DNA of 43,856 nt from an uncultured Prevotellaceae bacterium (GCA_937898675.1 CALEJB010000048.1:1-43856), one strand, 5' to 3'; counted from the first letter of the stretch, positions 26,301-35,836 are shown. The notes: generated by a model not told the origin, from the sequence alone. A program made the numbers and translations.

Positions 26301-26510
26301 CACGACGGCACCATCAATCCCGCCGACATCTCGGCACTGATTGACTACCTGCTGAATGGTTCGCAGGCTTGCGAGATTTGCGCCGATGTGAATGGCGACG
26401 GCGTCATCAATCCCGCCGACATCTCGGCACTGATTGACTACCTCTTGAACGGTCCCTCTGTCAGCATCAATGCTCAGAAGGGCATTCCCATGTTCCTCAT
26501 GTGCAAGTAA
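23346..26510 (+). CDS. secreted C10 cysteine protease paralogue with Ig-like repeats, Fn3, inserted beta module and dockerin-like end
   Basis: A 1054-residue paralogue of the preceding gene. The start MKKLLFFLSLAVAAMSLSA is preferred over an ATG two codons upstream (23340). The propeptide-like region and catalytic domain align with the neighbour: Cys175 in YTGCPATSAA, His337 in NGGHAFNVDGY, then NFGWSGDG. Three Ig-like repeats follow (STDR-like spacing, TKTFTVTGTNL motifs), then an Fn3-like half (SYINLTGFRADWTD). A ~140-residue beta-rich insert containing Asp/Tyr-rich stretches comes next, then the rest of the Fn3-like region (FYDVANLTAGGTYEYRVKTV). The C terminus carries two dockerin-like EF-hand segments (DVNHDGTINPADISALIDYL and DVNGDGVINPADISALIDYL) plus a 20-residue tail. 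Likely surface or secreted protein degradation; the dockerin partner is unknown. Confidence 0.92.
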   Translation: MKKLLFFLSLAVAAMSLSAAPVDQVTAQQTAKRFLTNQLYAGRVMANNAINPVLVKTIVGEGKVTQPSLYIYNTSETYIVVAGDDRAEQILAYGDRPLDINRIPDGLQALFNQYTEEIQFLLDRPGLTVNPLVAPSNDRSLKATTVGPMLTCNWDQEAPYNKQCKINNVTCYTGCPATSAAMVAYYWKHPTDPVSVPGYRCYLSTSYYGGSYVSVAALPSRTFDWANMKDSYTGSYTTAQGDAVAWLMRYVGQAEHMEYGNANAGGSGISVDSCILIANMYKRFGYDSNVRVVKKTSAYSGGQTLYSDTEWAQLIQDELAAGRPIVFCAVDPNNGGHAFNVDGYRTSDNKYHINFGWSGDGNGYCALNSFGYSGYTFKNYQQMVIGIQPPGGGTPTPQLSVNPTSLSMSAEVGQTVTKTFTVTGNNLTNNVSVSISGNSAFSVSPTSVSVSDATNGKVITVTYTPTTAGTQTATVTCASTGASSVTVNVTGTATAPAATIAVNPSTLSFTGIVGETYTKTFTVTGTNLSSYLTLTLNNANGVYSITPSRITASQAANGATVTVTYAPTAAGTNNASITISGGGATSKTVTLNGTATAPARYITVNPTSLSMNTTVGEPTTKTFTVTGTNLTGNLSLAVSGGNGTFSVSPTSITANQAASGRTVTVTYNPQTFGTNNATVTISGGGADAVTVTLNGQADLVKYAPVMLPADESYINLTGFRADWTDESPATSVASYTLEINKKGGTQPDEPDEPTYEVKEVASADFSGTTRVSGSSGLPSVLDNYTDYLPAGWTAAGGLWAYDGYIISGDDCSISTPTLDLTGYDVVTVEFTAMSYYPSYYGAASLEIATSLESTGGSLGTSESWGTYYCVLNCAQNDKVTITGTGNYFGLLDFKVYAGDNTGSYQLKLNAPRLMVNDPGGEDYRLITEITPDKFYDVANLTAGGTYEYRVKTVYADGTESEWSNTEEVTLFDPEPDHGYEIGDVNHDGTINPADISALIDYLLNGSQACEICADVNGDGVINPADISALIDYLLNGPSVSINAQKGIPMFLMCK
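26312..26350 (+). repeat. 39-base direct repeat, copy 1 (dockerin-like EF-hand)
   Basis: Identical to 26405-26443, 93 bases (31 codons) apart. It encodes INPADISALIDYL in both EF-hand-like segments of the second C10 protease. Confidence 0.85.
26405..26443 (+). repeat. 39-base direct repeat, copy 2 (dockerin-like EF-hand)
   Basis: Second identical copy of 26312-26350, indicating recent homogenisation of the two halves of the dockerin-like module. Confidence 0.85.
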
Positions 26511-26521
26511 ACGATAATTGA

Positions 26522-26555
26522 TTGCCGGTAACCGCCGTTGGGCGGTTATTGGCAA
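26522..26555 (+). terminator. first hairpin after the second C10 gene
   Basis: Arms TTGCC-TAACCGCC / GGCGGTTA-GGCAA around a GTTG loop with a two-base internal mismatch, 12 bases after the stop codon. Probably part of a tandem terminator. Confidence 0.5.
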
Positions 26556-26563
26556 TTCCCGAT

Positions 26564-26605
26564 AACGATTGCGGGGCACCCAAATCTGGATGCCCCGCAA
26601 TCGTT
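26564..26605. terminator. strong hairpin between convergent C10 protease and fmt genes
   Basis: Perfect 15-bp stem AACGATTGCGGGGCA / TGCCCCGCAATCGTT with a 12-base loop. It lies between two converging genes and probably terminates both. Confidence 0.7.
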
Positions 26606-26624
26606 TATTGCTGTTGTTGGCGCG

Positions 26625-27605
26625 TTACACGTCGCAGGCCGTGGCCGTGATGGCATAGCCTCGCAGATAGGCGTCGGTGCCCATGCGTTTCTTGCCCGAG
26701 GGCTGCAGTGACAGCACTTGCAGCCAGCCGTCTTGACAGGCGACGCGCAGCGTTTTCTTGTTGTCGCAGTCGATAGTGCCTGGCGCGGGTTTCTCATCGC
26801 CGGCAAAGGGCATGGGCTCGCTGGTGGCAAACACCTTGAGCATCGTCGTTGTGCCGTCGGGGCTGGTCATCGTGGTCCAGGCGGCAGGGTAGGGCGACAG
26901 GCCGCGGATGTGGTTGTACAGTTGCTCGGCCGTGCGGGTCCAGTCGATGCGGCAAGTGTCCTTGAAGATTTTGGGCGCAGGGGTGGCTTGCTGCCCGGCG
27001 GTGAGCATCTGGTCCTGGGGGATGGGCTTGACCGTGCCGCCGATGATGGCGTCGACGGTCTCGAGCACCATGTCGGCGCCCATGAGCATCAGGCGGTCGT
27101 GCACGGCTTCCACATTGTCGTGGCGGCCTATTGCGACGCTGCGCTGCTGTATCACGTCGCCCGTGTCAATCTCGTGCTTGAGAAAGAAGGTGGTGACACC
27201 CGTCTCGGTGTCGCCGTTCATCACCGCCCAGTTGATGGGCGCGGCGCCGCGGTAGCGCGGCAGCAACGAGGCGTGCAGGTTGAAGGTGCCCAGCGGCGGC
27301 ATCTGCCACACGGCCTGGGGCAGCATCCTGAAGGCGATGACGATGAACAGCTGCGCCCCGATGGCCTGCAAGTCGCCGATGAACGCCTCGTCCTTGAGGC
27401 TCACGGGCTGCAGCACGGGCAGGCCGTGCTCGACGGCAAAGCGTTTCACGTCGCTCTGGTACATGTGGTGTCCCCGGCCCGCCGGTTTGTCGGGCATGGT
27501 CACAACGGCAGCCACGTTGTATCCCGCGTCAACGAGCCGCTTGAGGCTCTCGACAGCAAAGTCGGGCGTGCCGAAAAACACGATTTTCAAGTCTTGTTTT
27601 GTCAT
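26625..27605 (-). CDS. fmt: methionyl-tRNA formyltransferase
   Basis: A 326-residue enzyme that formylates the initiator Met-tRNA using 10-formyl-THF. The start MTKQDLKIVFFGTPDFAVESL is the standard N terminus; a longer frame reaching 27746 overlaps the CLC gene and is rejected. Catalytic motifs are present: HASLLPRYRGAAPINWAV (Asn/His of the formyl-transfer site lie in FNLHASLLP), TFFLKHEIDTGD, and the C-terminal OB-like domain. Last gene of the tsaC - glycosylphosphotransferase - CLC - fmt operon, 16 bases after the CLC stop. tsaC and fmt both serve translation. Confidence 0.95.
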   Translation of the reverse strand: MTKQDLKIVFFGTPDFAVESLKRLVDAGYNVAAVVTMPDKPAGRGHHMYQSDVKRFAVEHGLPVLQPVSLKDEAFIGDLQAIGAQLFIVIAFRMLPQAVWQMPPLGTFNLHASLLPRYRGAAPINWAVMNGDTETGVTTFFLKHEIDTGDVIQQRSVAIGRHDNVEAVHDRLMLMGADMVLETVDAIIGGTVKPIPQDQMLTAGQQATPAPKIFKDTCRIDWTRTAEQLYNHIRGLSPYPAAWTTMTSPDGTTTMLKVFATSEPMPFAGDEKPAPGTIDCDNKKTLRVACQDGWLQVLSLQPSGKKRMGTDAYLRGYAITATACDV

Positions 27606-27621
27606 GATGGTGCGTTGGTCT

Positions 27622-29463
27622 TTAGTCGTAGGTGTAGTGCTTGAGCACTTGGCGGTAACTGTTGAAGATTTTGCTCTTGGAGACAAATCCCACATACTTG
27701 CCCTCCTCGTCCACCACGGGCAGGTTCCAGGCGCCAGTGTTGTCAAAGGTCTTCATCACTTTTTCCATGGGGGTGCCCACGACGACCTTGGCGCGCGGCA
27801 CCGACATGAAGCGGTTGACGAACATGCGCCGGTACAGGTCGGGGCGAAACATGATGTTGCGTATGTCGTCGAGCAGCACCACCCCCAGCAGTTGGCCCTC
27901 CTCATTGGTGACGGGGAACATGTTGCGGTGGCTCTTGGCAATGATGTCAACCACGTCTTTCAAGCTCATCTCGGGGTGGACTTCCATGAAGTCTTTTTCG
28001 ATGACGTTGTCCATCTTCATCAGGGTGAGCACATTGCGGTCTTTCTGGTGTGTGAGCACCTCGCCGCGCTTGGCCAGTCGCCGCGAGTAGATGCCGTAGG
28101 GCACAAAGGCGCGGCTGATGCCGTAGCTCGACGCCGACACGACGAGCAGCGGCAGGAATAGCTCATAGCCGCCGGTCATCTCGGCTACCAGGAAGATGGC
28201 CGTCAGCGGGGCGTGCATCACGCCAGCCATCACGCCAGCCATGCCCATCAGGGCAAAGTTCTTGATGCTCAGCGGCGTGTCGCTGCCAATGATGCCGATG
28301 TGGTTGACCAGATAGGCAAAGAAGAATCCCGCCATGCAGCCCACAAACAGCGAGGGGGCAAAAGTGCCGCCCACGCCGCCGCCGCCGTTGGTCGCCGCGG
28401 TGGCAAACACCTTGAAGGCGCACAGCGCCCCGATGAACAGCAGCACGGCCGCCACATTGTCGCGATAGCCGTAAAAAAGGCTGTGGTCAAAGATGCTTGT
28501 CACGTCGCCGTTGATGAGTCCGGTAATCGACGAGAAACCCTCGCCGTAGAGCGGCGGCATGAGGTAGATGAGCACGCTCAGCGTCAAGCCACCCACGACG
28601 ATGCGCACCCAGCGGTTGCGCACCTTCTTGAACAGGCCCTCGATGCGGTCAATGACATTGATGAAGTATAGCGAGATGAAGCCGCAAAAGACGCCCAGCA
28701 TCACCACATACGGGATGCGCGAGGCAAAGAAATCTTCGCTCTGCGTGAAAAAGAATTCGACATTGTAGCCCGTGAAGATGTAGGACACCGTTGCGCCCGT
28801 TACCGAGGCCACAATCAGCGGGATGGCGGCACCTGCCGTAATTTCCATCATCAGCACCTCAACGACAAACAGCAGGCCGGCAATCGGTGCCTTGAAGATG
28901 CCCGCAATGCCCGCCGCGGCGCCGCAACCCACCAGCATCGCCAGCGTCTGCGGCGAGAGCCTGAACGCCTGCCCCAGGTTGCTGCCTATGGCGGCACCGG
29001 TGAACACGATGGGACCCTCGGCGCCGACCGAGCCGCCAAAGCCGATGGTGACCGACGACGCGATGAGCGAGGAATACATGTTGTGAATCTTGAGGCGGCT
29101 TTTCTTGAGGGCCAGCGCATACAGCACCCGCGTCACGCCGTGCGAGATGGACTCGCGCGCGATATACAGCACATAGCAGCAGGCCAGCAGGATGCCGATG
29201 CCCGGCAGCACCAGATAGAGCAGGTTGCCCTCGCCGATGTGGAAGCTGCTGGTCAGTACGCTGGAAATGAGCGAAATGAGGGACTTGAGCAGCACGGCGG
29301 CCAGGCCGGCGCCGATGCCCACCAGCAGGGCCAGGGCGATGACAAATGTCTTGTCGGGCACGTGTCGCTCGCGCCACATCAAGAAGCGCAGCCACCAGTT
29401 CCCTGACTTGGTGTCGGGACCGCTGTCGGCGGGACCGCGGTGTGTCGTCTGCAATTCTGCCAT
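27622..29463 (-). CDS. CLC family chloride channel/transporter with C-terminal CBS domains
   Basis: A 613-residue membrane protein. The CLC core shows GFGGSVGAEGPIVFTGAAIG (the GxEGP motif with the gating Glu) and GGGGVGGTFAPSLFVG (GxFxP). The first family motif GSGxP is not obvious. About 120 C-terminal residues form a CBS pair (MEVHPEMSLKDVVDIIAK; GTPMEKVMKTFDNTG), a common ligand-sensing addition in Bacteroidetes CLCs. The ATG at 29463 overlaps the upstream stop as TGATG; a GTG at 29466 is a minor alternative. It may be a Cl-/H+ exchanger since the gating Glu is kept; fluoride-type CLCs usually differ at this loop. Confidence 0.9.
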   Translation of the reverse strand: MAELQTTHRGPADSGPDTKSGNWWLRFLMWRERHVPDKTFVIALALLVGIGAGLAAVLLKSLISLISSVLTSSFHIGEGNLLYLVLPGIGILLACCYVLYIARESISHGVTRVLYALALKKSRLKIHNMYSSLIASSVTIGFGGSVGAEGPIVFTGAAIGSNLGQAFRLSPQTLAMLVGCGAAAGIAGIFKAPIAGLLFVVEVLMMEITAGAAIPLIVASVTGATVSYIFTGYNVEFFFTQSEDFFASRIPYVVMLGVFCGFISLYFINVIDRIEGLFKKVRNRWVRIVVGGLTLSVLIYLMPPLYGEGFSSITGLINGDVTSIFDHSLFYGYRDNVAAVLLFIGALCAFKVFATAATNGGGGVGGTFAPSLFVGCMAGFFFAYLVNHIGIIGSDTPLSIKNFALMGMAGVMAGVMHAPLTAIFLVAEMTGGYELFLPLLVVSASSYGISRAFVPYGIYSRRLAKRGEVLTHQKDRNVLTLMKMDNVIEKDFMEVHPEMSLKDVVDIIAKSHRNMFPVTNEEGQLLGVVLLDDIRNIMFRPDLYRRMFVNRFMSVPRAKVVVGTPMEKVMKTFDNTGAWNLPVVDEEGKYVGFVSKSKIFNSYRQVLKHYTYD

Positions 29464-30899
29464 CACATTCCGCGTCCGGTAAAGACGATTTTTATGGTGT
29501 AAATGAGGATTTTCACATCGTTGAGCAGCGACATGTTGTCCAGGTACATCAGGTCATATTTCACGCGCTCGACCATCTCATCGACATTTTGCGCATAGCC
29601 ATATTTCACCATGCCCATCGAGGTGATGCCCGGCCGCAGCTGGTGCAGCAGGGCATAGGCGGGCACTATCTTGATAATCTGGTCGATGTAGAACTTGCGC
29701 TCGGGACGCGGCCCCACGATGGACATGTCGCCCACGAGGACATTCCAGAACTGCGGCAGCTCGTCGATGCGGTACTTGCGCATGATGCGACCAAAGTTGG
29801 TGATGCGCGGGTCGTTGTCCGAGCTCAGCTGGGGCTGGCCGGCGCTCTCGGCGTTCTGCACCATCGAGCGGAACTTGATGATGCGGAACGGCCTGTTGTG
29901 GTAGCCGATGCGCTCCTGCAGATAGAATATCGGGCCGGGGCTGTCGCACTTGATGATGAGCGCCACGATGGCATACAGCGGGCTGAGCAGTATCAGGGCG
30001 ATAATCGAAATCACGACATCGAGCGCGCGCTTCAGGTTCTTGCCGCTCTCGCTCAGGCTGCTCTGCGAGATGTTGACCAGCGGCTCGCCGTAGATGTCGT
30101 TGTAGCGCACCTGCGTCTGCATCAGGTTGAAGCGCTCGGGCGCTATCTTGATGGGCAGGCCCAGGCTGAACAGCTGGTTGATGGCGTTCATCGTCTGCAC
30201 GCTGTCGTCACGCGTGGGCACGACAATCAGCTCCCAGATGCCCTCGGCAGTGCACACCTCCTTGAGCTGGCCCAAGTCATAGCAGGGCAGGGGGTTGTCC
30301 TTCACGGGGTTCTCGCCGGGGATGTTGACAAAGCCCTTGATTTCATAGCCCGACGACTGCCGCATGCGGTTGAGTTTGTCGGCAAAAGCCACCGCCGCCT
30401 GGCCGCTGCCAATGATGAGCGTGGGGAAGGTCCACCGGCGCGACTTGATGCGGCGCGACGCGCCATTGGTGATGACGGCACGCGGGATATATACCAAGGC
30501 AAACAGCAGCAGCCACAAGATGAAAATCATCTCGTAGTCGATGCCGCGCTTGCCGATGACGTCGTTGATGAGCGCCAGGAAGAAGATGAGCAGCGCATTG
30601 ATGCCGGCGCTGGCCGCCGTGGTGAGCAGCTCCTGCACGCGCGACTTGCGGCACACGTCGTTGTAGTAGCCGCTAAAGGCATACACCGCCATCATCAGCA
30701 ACGGGAAGAATATCTGCCCCAGCACCACCATCTTGCTCGTCAGGTAGCCCTGCAGCGACGTCTGCCCGACAACCGAACCCATGTTCCAGCGCACGCAGTT
30801 GTAGGCAAACCACGCCACATTGGACATCACAAAGTCGCACACCACATACTTGATGCGCTGCACATGTGCCTTGTTGTTGAGGTCCAGTCTGATTTTCAT
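29463..30899 (-). CDS. exopolysaccharide polyprenyl glycosylphosphotransferase (WcaJ/CpsE type)
   Basis: A 478-residue membrane enzyme that transfers a sugar-1-phosphate from a nucleotide sugar to undecaprenyl phosphate, starting capsule or O-antigen repeat synthesis. Several N-terminal membrane segments (roughly residues 15-140) are followed by a Rossmann-like region (TLIIGSGQAAVAFADKL). The C-terminal bacterial sugar transferase domain has KRALDVVISIIALILLSPL, then PRITNFGRIMRKYRIDELPQ and NVLVGDMSIVGPRPE. The start MKIRLDLNNKAHVQRIKY is 14 bases after tsaC; an upstream extension inside tsaC is rejected. Probably acts with the surface-glycan genes at 38.9-42.9 kb, although it is unlinked to them. 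Confidence 0.92.
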   Translation of the reverse strand: MKIRLDLNNKAHVQRIKYVVCDFVMSNVAWFAYNCVRWNMGSVVGQTSLQGYLTSKMVVLGQIFFPLLMMAVYAFSGYYNDVCRKSRVQELLTTAASAGINALLIFFLALINDVIGKRGIDYEMIFILWLLLFALVYIPRAVITNGASRRIKSRRWTFPTLIIGSGQAAVAFADKLNRMRQSSGYEIKGFVNIPGENPVKDNPLPCYDLGQLKEVCTAEGIWELIVVPTRDDSVQTMNAINQLFSLGLPIKIAPERFNLMQTQVRYNDIYGEPLVNISQSSLSESGKNLKRALDVVISIIALILLSPLYAIVALIIKCDSPGPIFYLQERIGYHNRPFRIIKFRSMVQNAESAGQPQLSSDNDPRITNFGRIMRKYRIDELPQFWNVLVGDMSIVGPRPERKFYIDQIIKIVPAYALLHQLRPGITSMGMVKYGYAQNVDEMVERVKYDLMYLDNMSLLNDVKILIYTIKIVFTGRGM

Positions 30900-30913
30900 G
30901 GGTTTATCTCTTG

Positions 30914-31516
30914 TTATCTGATGATTTTGAAGGTGCCGTCGCGGCCCAGCATGATGATGTTGGACGGCGTGTGCGGCGTCTTGTCGTCGCGCCGGCATTG
31001 CACGGCATAATCCACGCCGTCAACAATGGCGGCGTCGATGTCGGCAAAGGTGCGCGCCGTGGGCGACCCGCTCAGGTTGGCCGACGTGGACACGATGGGC
31101 GCCCCGTAGCGCTCGCACAGCTGGTGGCAAAACGCGTCGTTGGGGATGCGGATGCCCACGCTGTCGCCCTCGCCCAGCACATTGCGCGCCAGGTTATAGG
31201 CACCCTCATAGATGATGGTTAGCGGCTTCACGGCGACATCGATGAGCTCGCGGGCGATGGCAGGCACGTCCACCACATAGTGGTCCAGGCTCTCGGCGCT
31301 GTCAATCAGCACAATGAGCGCCTTGCTGTCGTCGCGGCGCTTGAGTTGAAAGACGCGCTTGACGGCCTCCTCGTTGGTGGCGTCACACCCGATGCCCCAC
31401 ACCGTGTCGGTGGGGTACAATATCAGTCCGCCCTCGCTCAACGTCTTGAGGCATTGCACGATATCGCTTTCCTGCAAGGCGCGGCCCTGTTGTATGTTCT
31501 CTTTGCGTGAACTCAT
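30914..31516 (-). CDS. tsaC: L-threonylcarbamoyladenylate synthase (Sua5/YciO/YrdC family)
   Basis: A 200-residue protein that makes threonylcarbamoyl-AMP for the t6A37 modification of ANN-decoding tRNAs. Motifs: GGLILYPTDTVWGIGCDA, KRRDDSKALIVLI, and GAPIVSTSANLSGSPT. It has the short TsaC form without the Sua5 C-terminal domain. The start MSSRKENIQQGR lies just downstream of the promoter -7 element, whereas the longer in-frame start (31549) falls upstream of it. First gene of a four-gene operon. Confidence 0.9.
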   Translation of the reverse strand: MSSRKENIQQGRALQESDIVQCLKTLSEGGLILYPTDTVWGIGCDATNEEAVKRVFQLKRRDDSKALIVLIDSAESLDHYVVDVPAIARELIDVAVKPLTIIYEGAYNLARNVLGEGDSVGIRIPNDAFCHQLCERYGAPIVSTSANLSGSPTARTFADIDAAIVDGVDYAVQCRRDDKTPHTPSNIIMLGRDGTFKIIR

Positions 31517-31535
31517 TTCGATAGATTGTAATTTG

Positions 31536-31567
31536 CAAAGATAGCACAATCTGACCTATCCCGCAAC
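31536..31567 (-). promoter_or_regulatory. promoter of the tsaC operon
   Basis: The minus strand shows TATCTTTG (31536-31543) with GTTG at 31564-31567, a one-mismatch upstream element, and a 20-base spacer. The resulting mRNA leader is only about a dozen bases. Confidence 0.55.
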
Positions 31568-31931
31568 AGCGACAGGCAAAAATGTTGAAAACGATGAAAA
31601 AAGTCAGGTCATTGCAGGTGCCACAAGCCACACCGCCCTGCCAAGCAACAGGGCTGCACCATTTGACATTATTTCCCTCTGTGAAACTTATTCGCTTAGT
31701 GGCTCAAAGTGGCGCCAATCACGCGGTTGACGTCGGCGATGAAGACGGATTTCCACCATCACCGCTTCTGCTCTGCTATGTTTTGGCTGGATCTGATATT
31801 CGAGAAGTTCATGCATATCATGATGCCGGTCCTGGAGTGCCCGCAGCACAACAATGCTATAAAGTTGATGTCGCTTTCGCGGAGCTTGCCGCCCGCCATT
31901 TTGGCGGCAACTTTCAGCCCACTCTTGCAAC

Positions 31932-32213
31932 TTATGGTTGTTTCTGGTTTTTGTCGCCTTCACCGAGCGAATCCAAGTATTCATTCAGTACATCCCTTGT
32001 CATGTTGTCGTCAAACGAGAGGCCCAGTTTGTTGAGAATGCGCCGTTTTTTGTTATACAGCGAATGGATGCCATTATACCCCATACAGAGCATTACCACT
32101 GACGATGGCAGGTCACAGCAATACAGGCACAAATAATGGATGTCGCTATCTATCAGTGCCGACGGGTGCATTTCCTCCAGACGGTCAATGATGCGGTCGG
32201 GCATCTTTGCCTC
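31932..32213 (-). pseudogene. remnant of a Bacteroidales TPR/HTH-type regulator (C-terminal end only)
   Basis: The minus-strand frame ending at 31932 reads MHPSALIDSDIHYLCLYCCD, then SSVVMLCMGYNGIHSLYNKK and RRILNKLGLSFDD. This resembles the C-terminal DNA-binding end of large Bacteroidales regulators in which sensor or TPR domains precede an HTH. Everything N-terminal to about 32213 is missing. The open frame continues to 32315 only by reading antisense through an unrelated plus-strand fragment. I therefore read it as a broken gene truncated at a deletion or rearrangement junction. From 31568 to 31931 I see nothing that I can support as a gene. Confidence 0.55.
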
Positions 32214-32502
32214 AACGCAGTCCGACGACAATGGCAACTTTGTGCTCGGCGGGTTTGGCGGCATGGGCGATAAAACCGAATTTGTGGTCCAGGCCATCCA
32301 GGAAAACGGCAGCAAGGACGTCTATCTCAAGCTCGACGACAACGGCAAGACGCTGTACTGGAACCCCGACATCATCATCAGCGGCGGCGACCAGTCGCAC
32401 CGCTTCGACTTCACGCTGCCCCCCGGCGACGATTACGAGATTGTCATCGAGGGCATCTCGTCCACGGGCAGGACCATACACACCCGCGTCCCCGTCCAGT
32501 GA
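32214..32502 (+). pseudogene. remnant of a large secreted MG2/TonB-plug-like protein (internal piece joined to its C terminus)
   Basis: The plus-strand frame reads QSDDNGNFVLGGFGGMGDKT and EFVVQAIQENGSK, typical of a carboxypeptidase-regulatory/MG2-like beta domain. It then goes directly to TLYWNPDIIISGGDQSHRF and IEGISSTGRTIHTRVPV, which look like the C-terminal end of the same class of large surface protein. The intervening part expected in such a protein is absent, suggesting an internal deletion. The frame has no credible start of its own: the ATG at 32140 lies in the antisense of the regulator remnant. Recognition rests on memory of family patterns, so confidence is moderate. Confidence 0.5.
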
Positions 32503-32551
32503 CGGCACGGGCGCTCAAACAAGGCACCCGACTGAATGGCATGTCGACACA

Positions 32552-32737
32552 ATGTTGCTTTTTGTGTTAGATAGCGAGAAGTTGAAATCTGGCGTAACCA
32601 TGCCTGATGCAATTATGGCCAGGTATGACATTGTGCTGGCGGATTTGCAGCGTTGCCAATGGATGCTGTCCTATCCGCCCAACGAGAACATGGCAGACAT
32701 TAAGATGTGGCCTCCTTATTCGTCGTATAACCAATAG
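32552..32737 (+). CDS. small unrecognised protein, possible gene fragment
   Basis: A 61-residue frame starting MLLFVLDSEKLKSG and ending MWPPYSSYNQ. I do not recognise it. The end (RYDIVLADLQRCQWMLSYPP, then NENMADIKMWPPY) reads like a natural protein C terminus rather than an antisense shadow, so it may be the last part of a decayed gene. It follows the MG2/TonB-like remnant by 49 bases and has no visible promoter. Confidence 0.35.
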   Translation: MLLFVLDSEKLKSGVTMPDAIMARYDIVLADLQRCQWMLSYPPNENMADIKMWPPYSSYNQ

Positions 32738-32761
32738 ACACAGTTATAGAGTCTAATGTCA

Positions 32762-32788
32762 AAGGGCACGCTGGTGAGGCGTGCCCTT
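32762..32788 (-). terminator. terminator hairpin after glnS
   Basis: Perfect 10-bp stem AAGGGCACGC / GCGTGCCCTT with a 7-base loop, followed on the minus strand by TTGACATT. It lies 36 bases after the glnS stop. Confidence 0.6.
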
Positions 32789-32824
32789 CGGTTTGTATGG
32801 GTTGGAGTTGATGCTGCTGGGTGA

Positions 32825-34546
<1,722 letters not shown>

Positions 34547-34599
34547 AATATTTATTATAGGTGTATGGACTGTATGTAATAATAATCTGTAAGTAGGTG

Positions 34600-34607
34600 C
34601 AAAAGTA
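34600..34607 (-). promoter_or_regulatory. probable -7 element of glnS
   Basis: TACTTTTG on the minus strand fits TAnnTTTG, 54 bases before the ATG. No matching TTTG is present at the expected upstream spacing. Confidence 0.45.
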
Positions 34608-34651
34608 CACAAATTCTTGCGTTGTTGCGCCATAAAGATTGTAAAAAATGC

Positions 34652-34659
34652 TACCTTTG
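34652..34659 (+). promoter_or_regulatory. probable -7 element of the acyltransferase gene
   Basis: TACCTTTG fits TAnnTTTG, 20 bases before the ATG at 34679; the upstream TTTG element is weak or missing. Confidence 0.45.
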
Positions 34660-34678
34660 CCGCACAAATATTATAATA

Positions 34679-35827
34679 ATGAATAATTCCACTTTTACCG
34701 ACAGCAAGCCGCATTATGCGCTACTCGACGGGCTGCGCGGCGTGGCCGCGTTGCTGGTGCTGTGGTACCATGTGAATGAGGGCTTTGGGTTCGCCCGGTG
34801 GGTCAACGGCGCGGGCGACGGCATGGTCGAGGTGTTCAACCACGGCTATTTGGCGGTAGATTTCTTCTTCATCCTCTCGGGGTTTGTCATCGGCTATGCC
34901 TATGACGACCGCTGGCAGTGCGGATTCACGGTGCGTGAGTTCTGTATGCGCCGCCTCATCAGGCTGCACCCCATGGTGGTGATGGGCGCCGTGATAGGCC
35001 TTGTGTGCTTTGTGCTGCAGGGCGGGGTGGCGTGGGACGGCACGCGTGCCGCTGCATCGATGGTGATGCTGTCGCTGCTCATGGCCATGTTCATGCTCCC
35101 CGCTGTGCCCGGAGCCTCCTGCGACGTGAGGGGCAACGGCGAGATGTTCCCGCTCAACGGACCCGCGTGGTCGCTGCTGTTTGAGTACATCGGCAACATC
35201 CTGTATGCCCTTTTTATCCGTCGCCTGCCCACGCGGGTGCTGGCGGTCGTGACCGCTGTGCTGGGCGCGGGGCTGGTGTGGTTCACCGCGAGCGATGCGT
35301 CGCACACGGGCTCCTTTGGCGTGGGGTGGACGCTCGACGGGCTCAACCTGTGGGGCGGCATGCTGCGCATGATGTTCCCCTACACGCTGGGCATGTTGCT
35401 GGCGCGCGTGTTCAGGCCCGTGAGGGTGCGCGGCGCGTTTTGGCTGTGTGCCTTGGCGCTGGCAGGGCTGTTTGCCGTGCCCTGCATCGCGCCGTCGGCC
35501 AGCGGGTTGTGCCTCAACGGTGTGTATGAGGCCGTGTGCATCGTGCTGGTGTTCCCCGTCATCGTGTGGCTGGCGGCGTCGGGCGCGACCACCGACGGTG
35601 CTTCGACGGCGGTGTGCTGTTTCCTGGGCTATATATCCTATCCGCTGTACATGGTGCATTATCCCGTGATGTACCTGTTTTACTCGTGGCTCATCAAGTC
35701 ACGGCAATACACGTTTGCCGACACCTGGGCGGCATCGCTGGGCGTGATGCTCGCCTGCATGCTGCTGGCATGGTTGGCGCTGCGGTTCTATGACCTGCCG
35801 GTCAGGCGCTGGCTGTCACGAAGGTGA
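34679..35827 (+). CDS. acyltransferase family 3 (OafA/YrhL-like) membrane protein
   Basis: A 382-residue integral membrane O-acyltransferase with about ten hydrophobic segments. The N-terminal signature LLDGLRGVAALLVLWYHVNEG contains the catalytic-type His of this family, and DFFFILSGFVIGYAYDDR, the Arg-rich loop REFCMRRLIRLHPM and YPLYMVHYPVMYLFY follow. Such enzymes add acetyl or other acyl groups to surface polysaccharides, peptidoglycan or lipids. The start MNNSTFTDSKPHYALL is favoured; an upstream in-frame start at 34622 precedes the promoter. Divergent from glnS. Target unknown. Confidence 0.88.
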   Translation: MNNSTFTDSKPHYALLDGLRGVAALLVLWYHVNEGFGFARWVNGAGDGMVEVFNHGYLAVDFFFILSGFVIGYAYDDRWQCGFTVREFCMRRLIRLHPMVVMGAVIGLVCFVLQGGVAWDGTRAAASMVMLSLLMAMFMLPAVPGASCDVRGNGEMFPLNGPAWSLLFEYIGNILYALFIRRLPTRVLAVVTAVLGAGLVWFTASDASHTGSFGVGWTLDGLNLWGGMLRMMFPYTLGMLLARVFRPVRVRGAFWLCALALAGLFAVPCIAPSASGLCLNGVYEAVCIVLVFPVIVWLAASGATTDGASTAVCCFLGYISYPLYMVHYPVMYLFYSWLIKSRQYTFADTWAASLGVMLACMLLAWLALRFYDLPVRRWLSRR

Positions 35828-35836
35828 AGAATAGGA

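Noticed and set aside
23763..26600. A 945-codon minus-strand frame antisense to the second C10 protease
   Set aside because: Repetitive Gly/Val/Ala/Asp composition mirrors the Ig-like repeats on the other strand; no start context or domain. A similar 548-codon shadow at 21448-23094 was rejected for the same reason.
31582..32136. A 184-codon plus-strand frame in the decayed island
   Set aside because: The 3' half is antisense to the regulator remnant and the rest shows no recognisable pattern or promoter.
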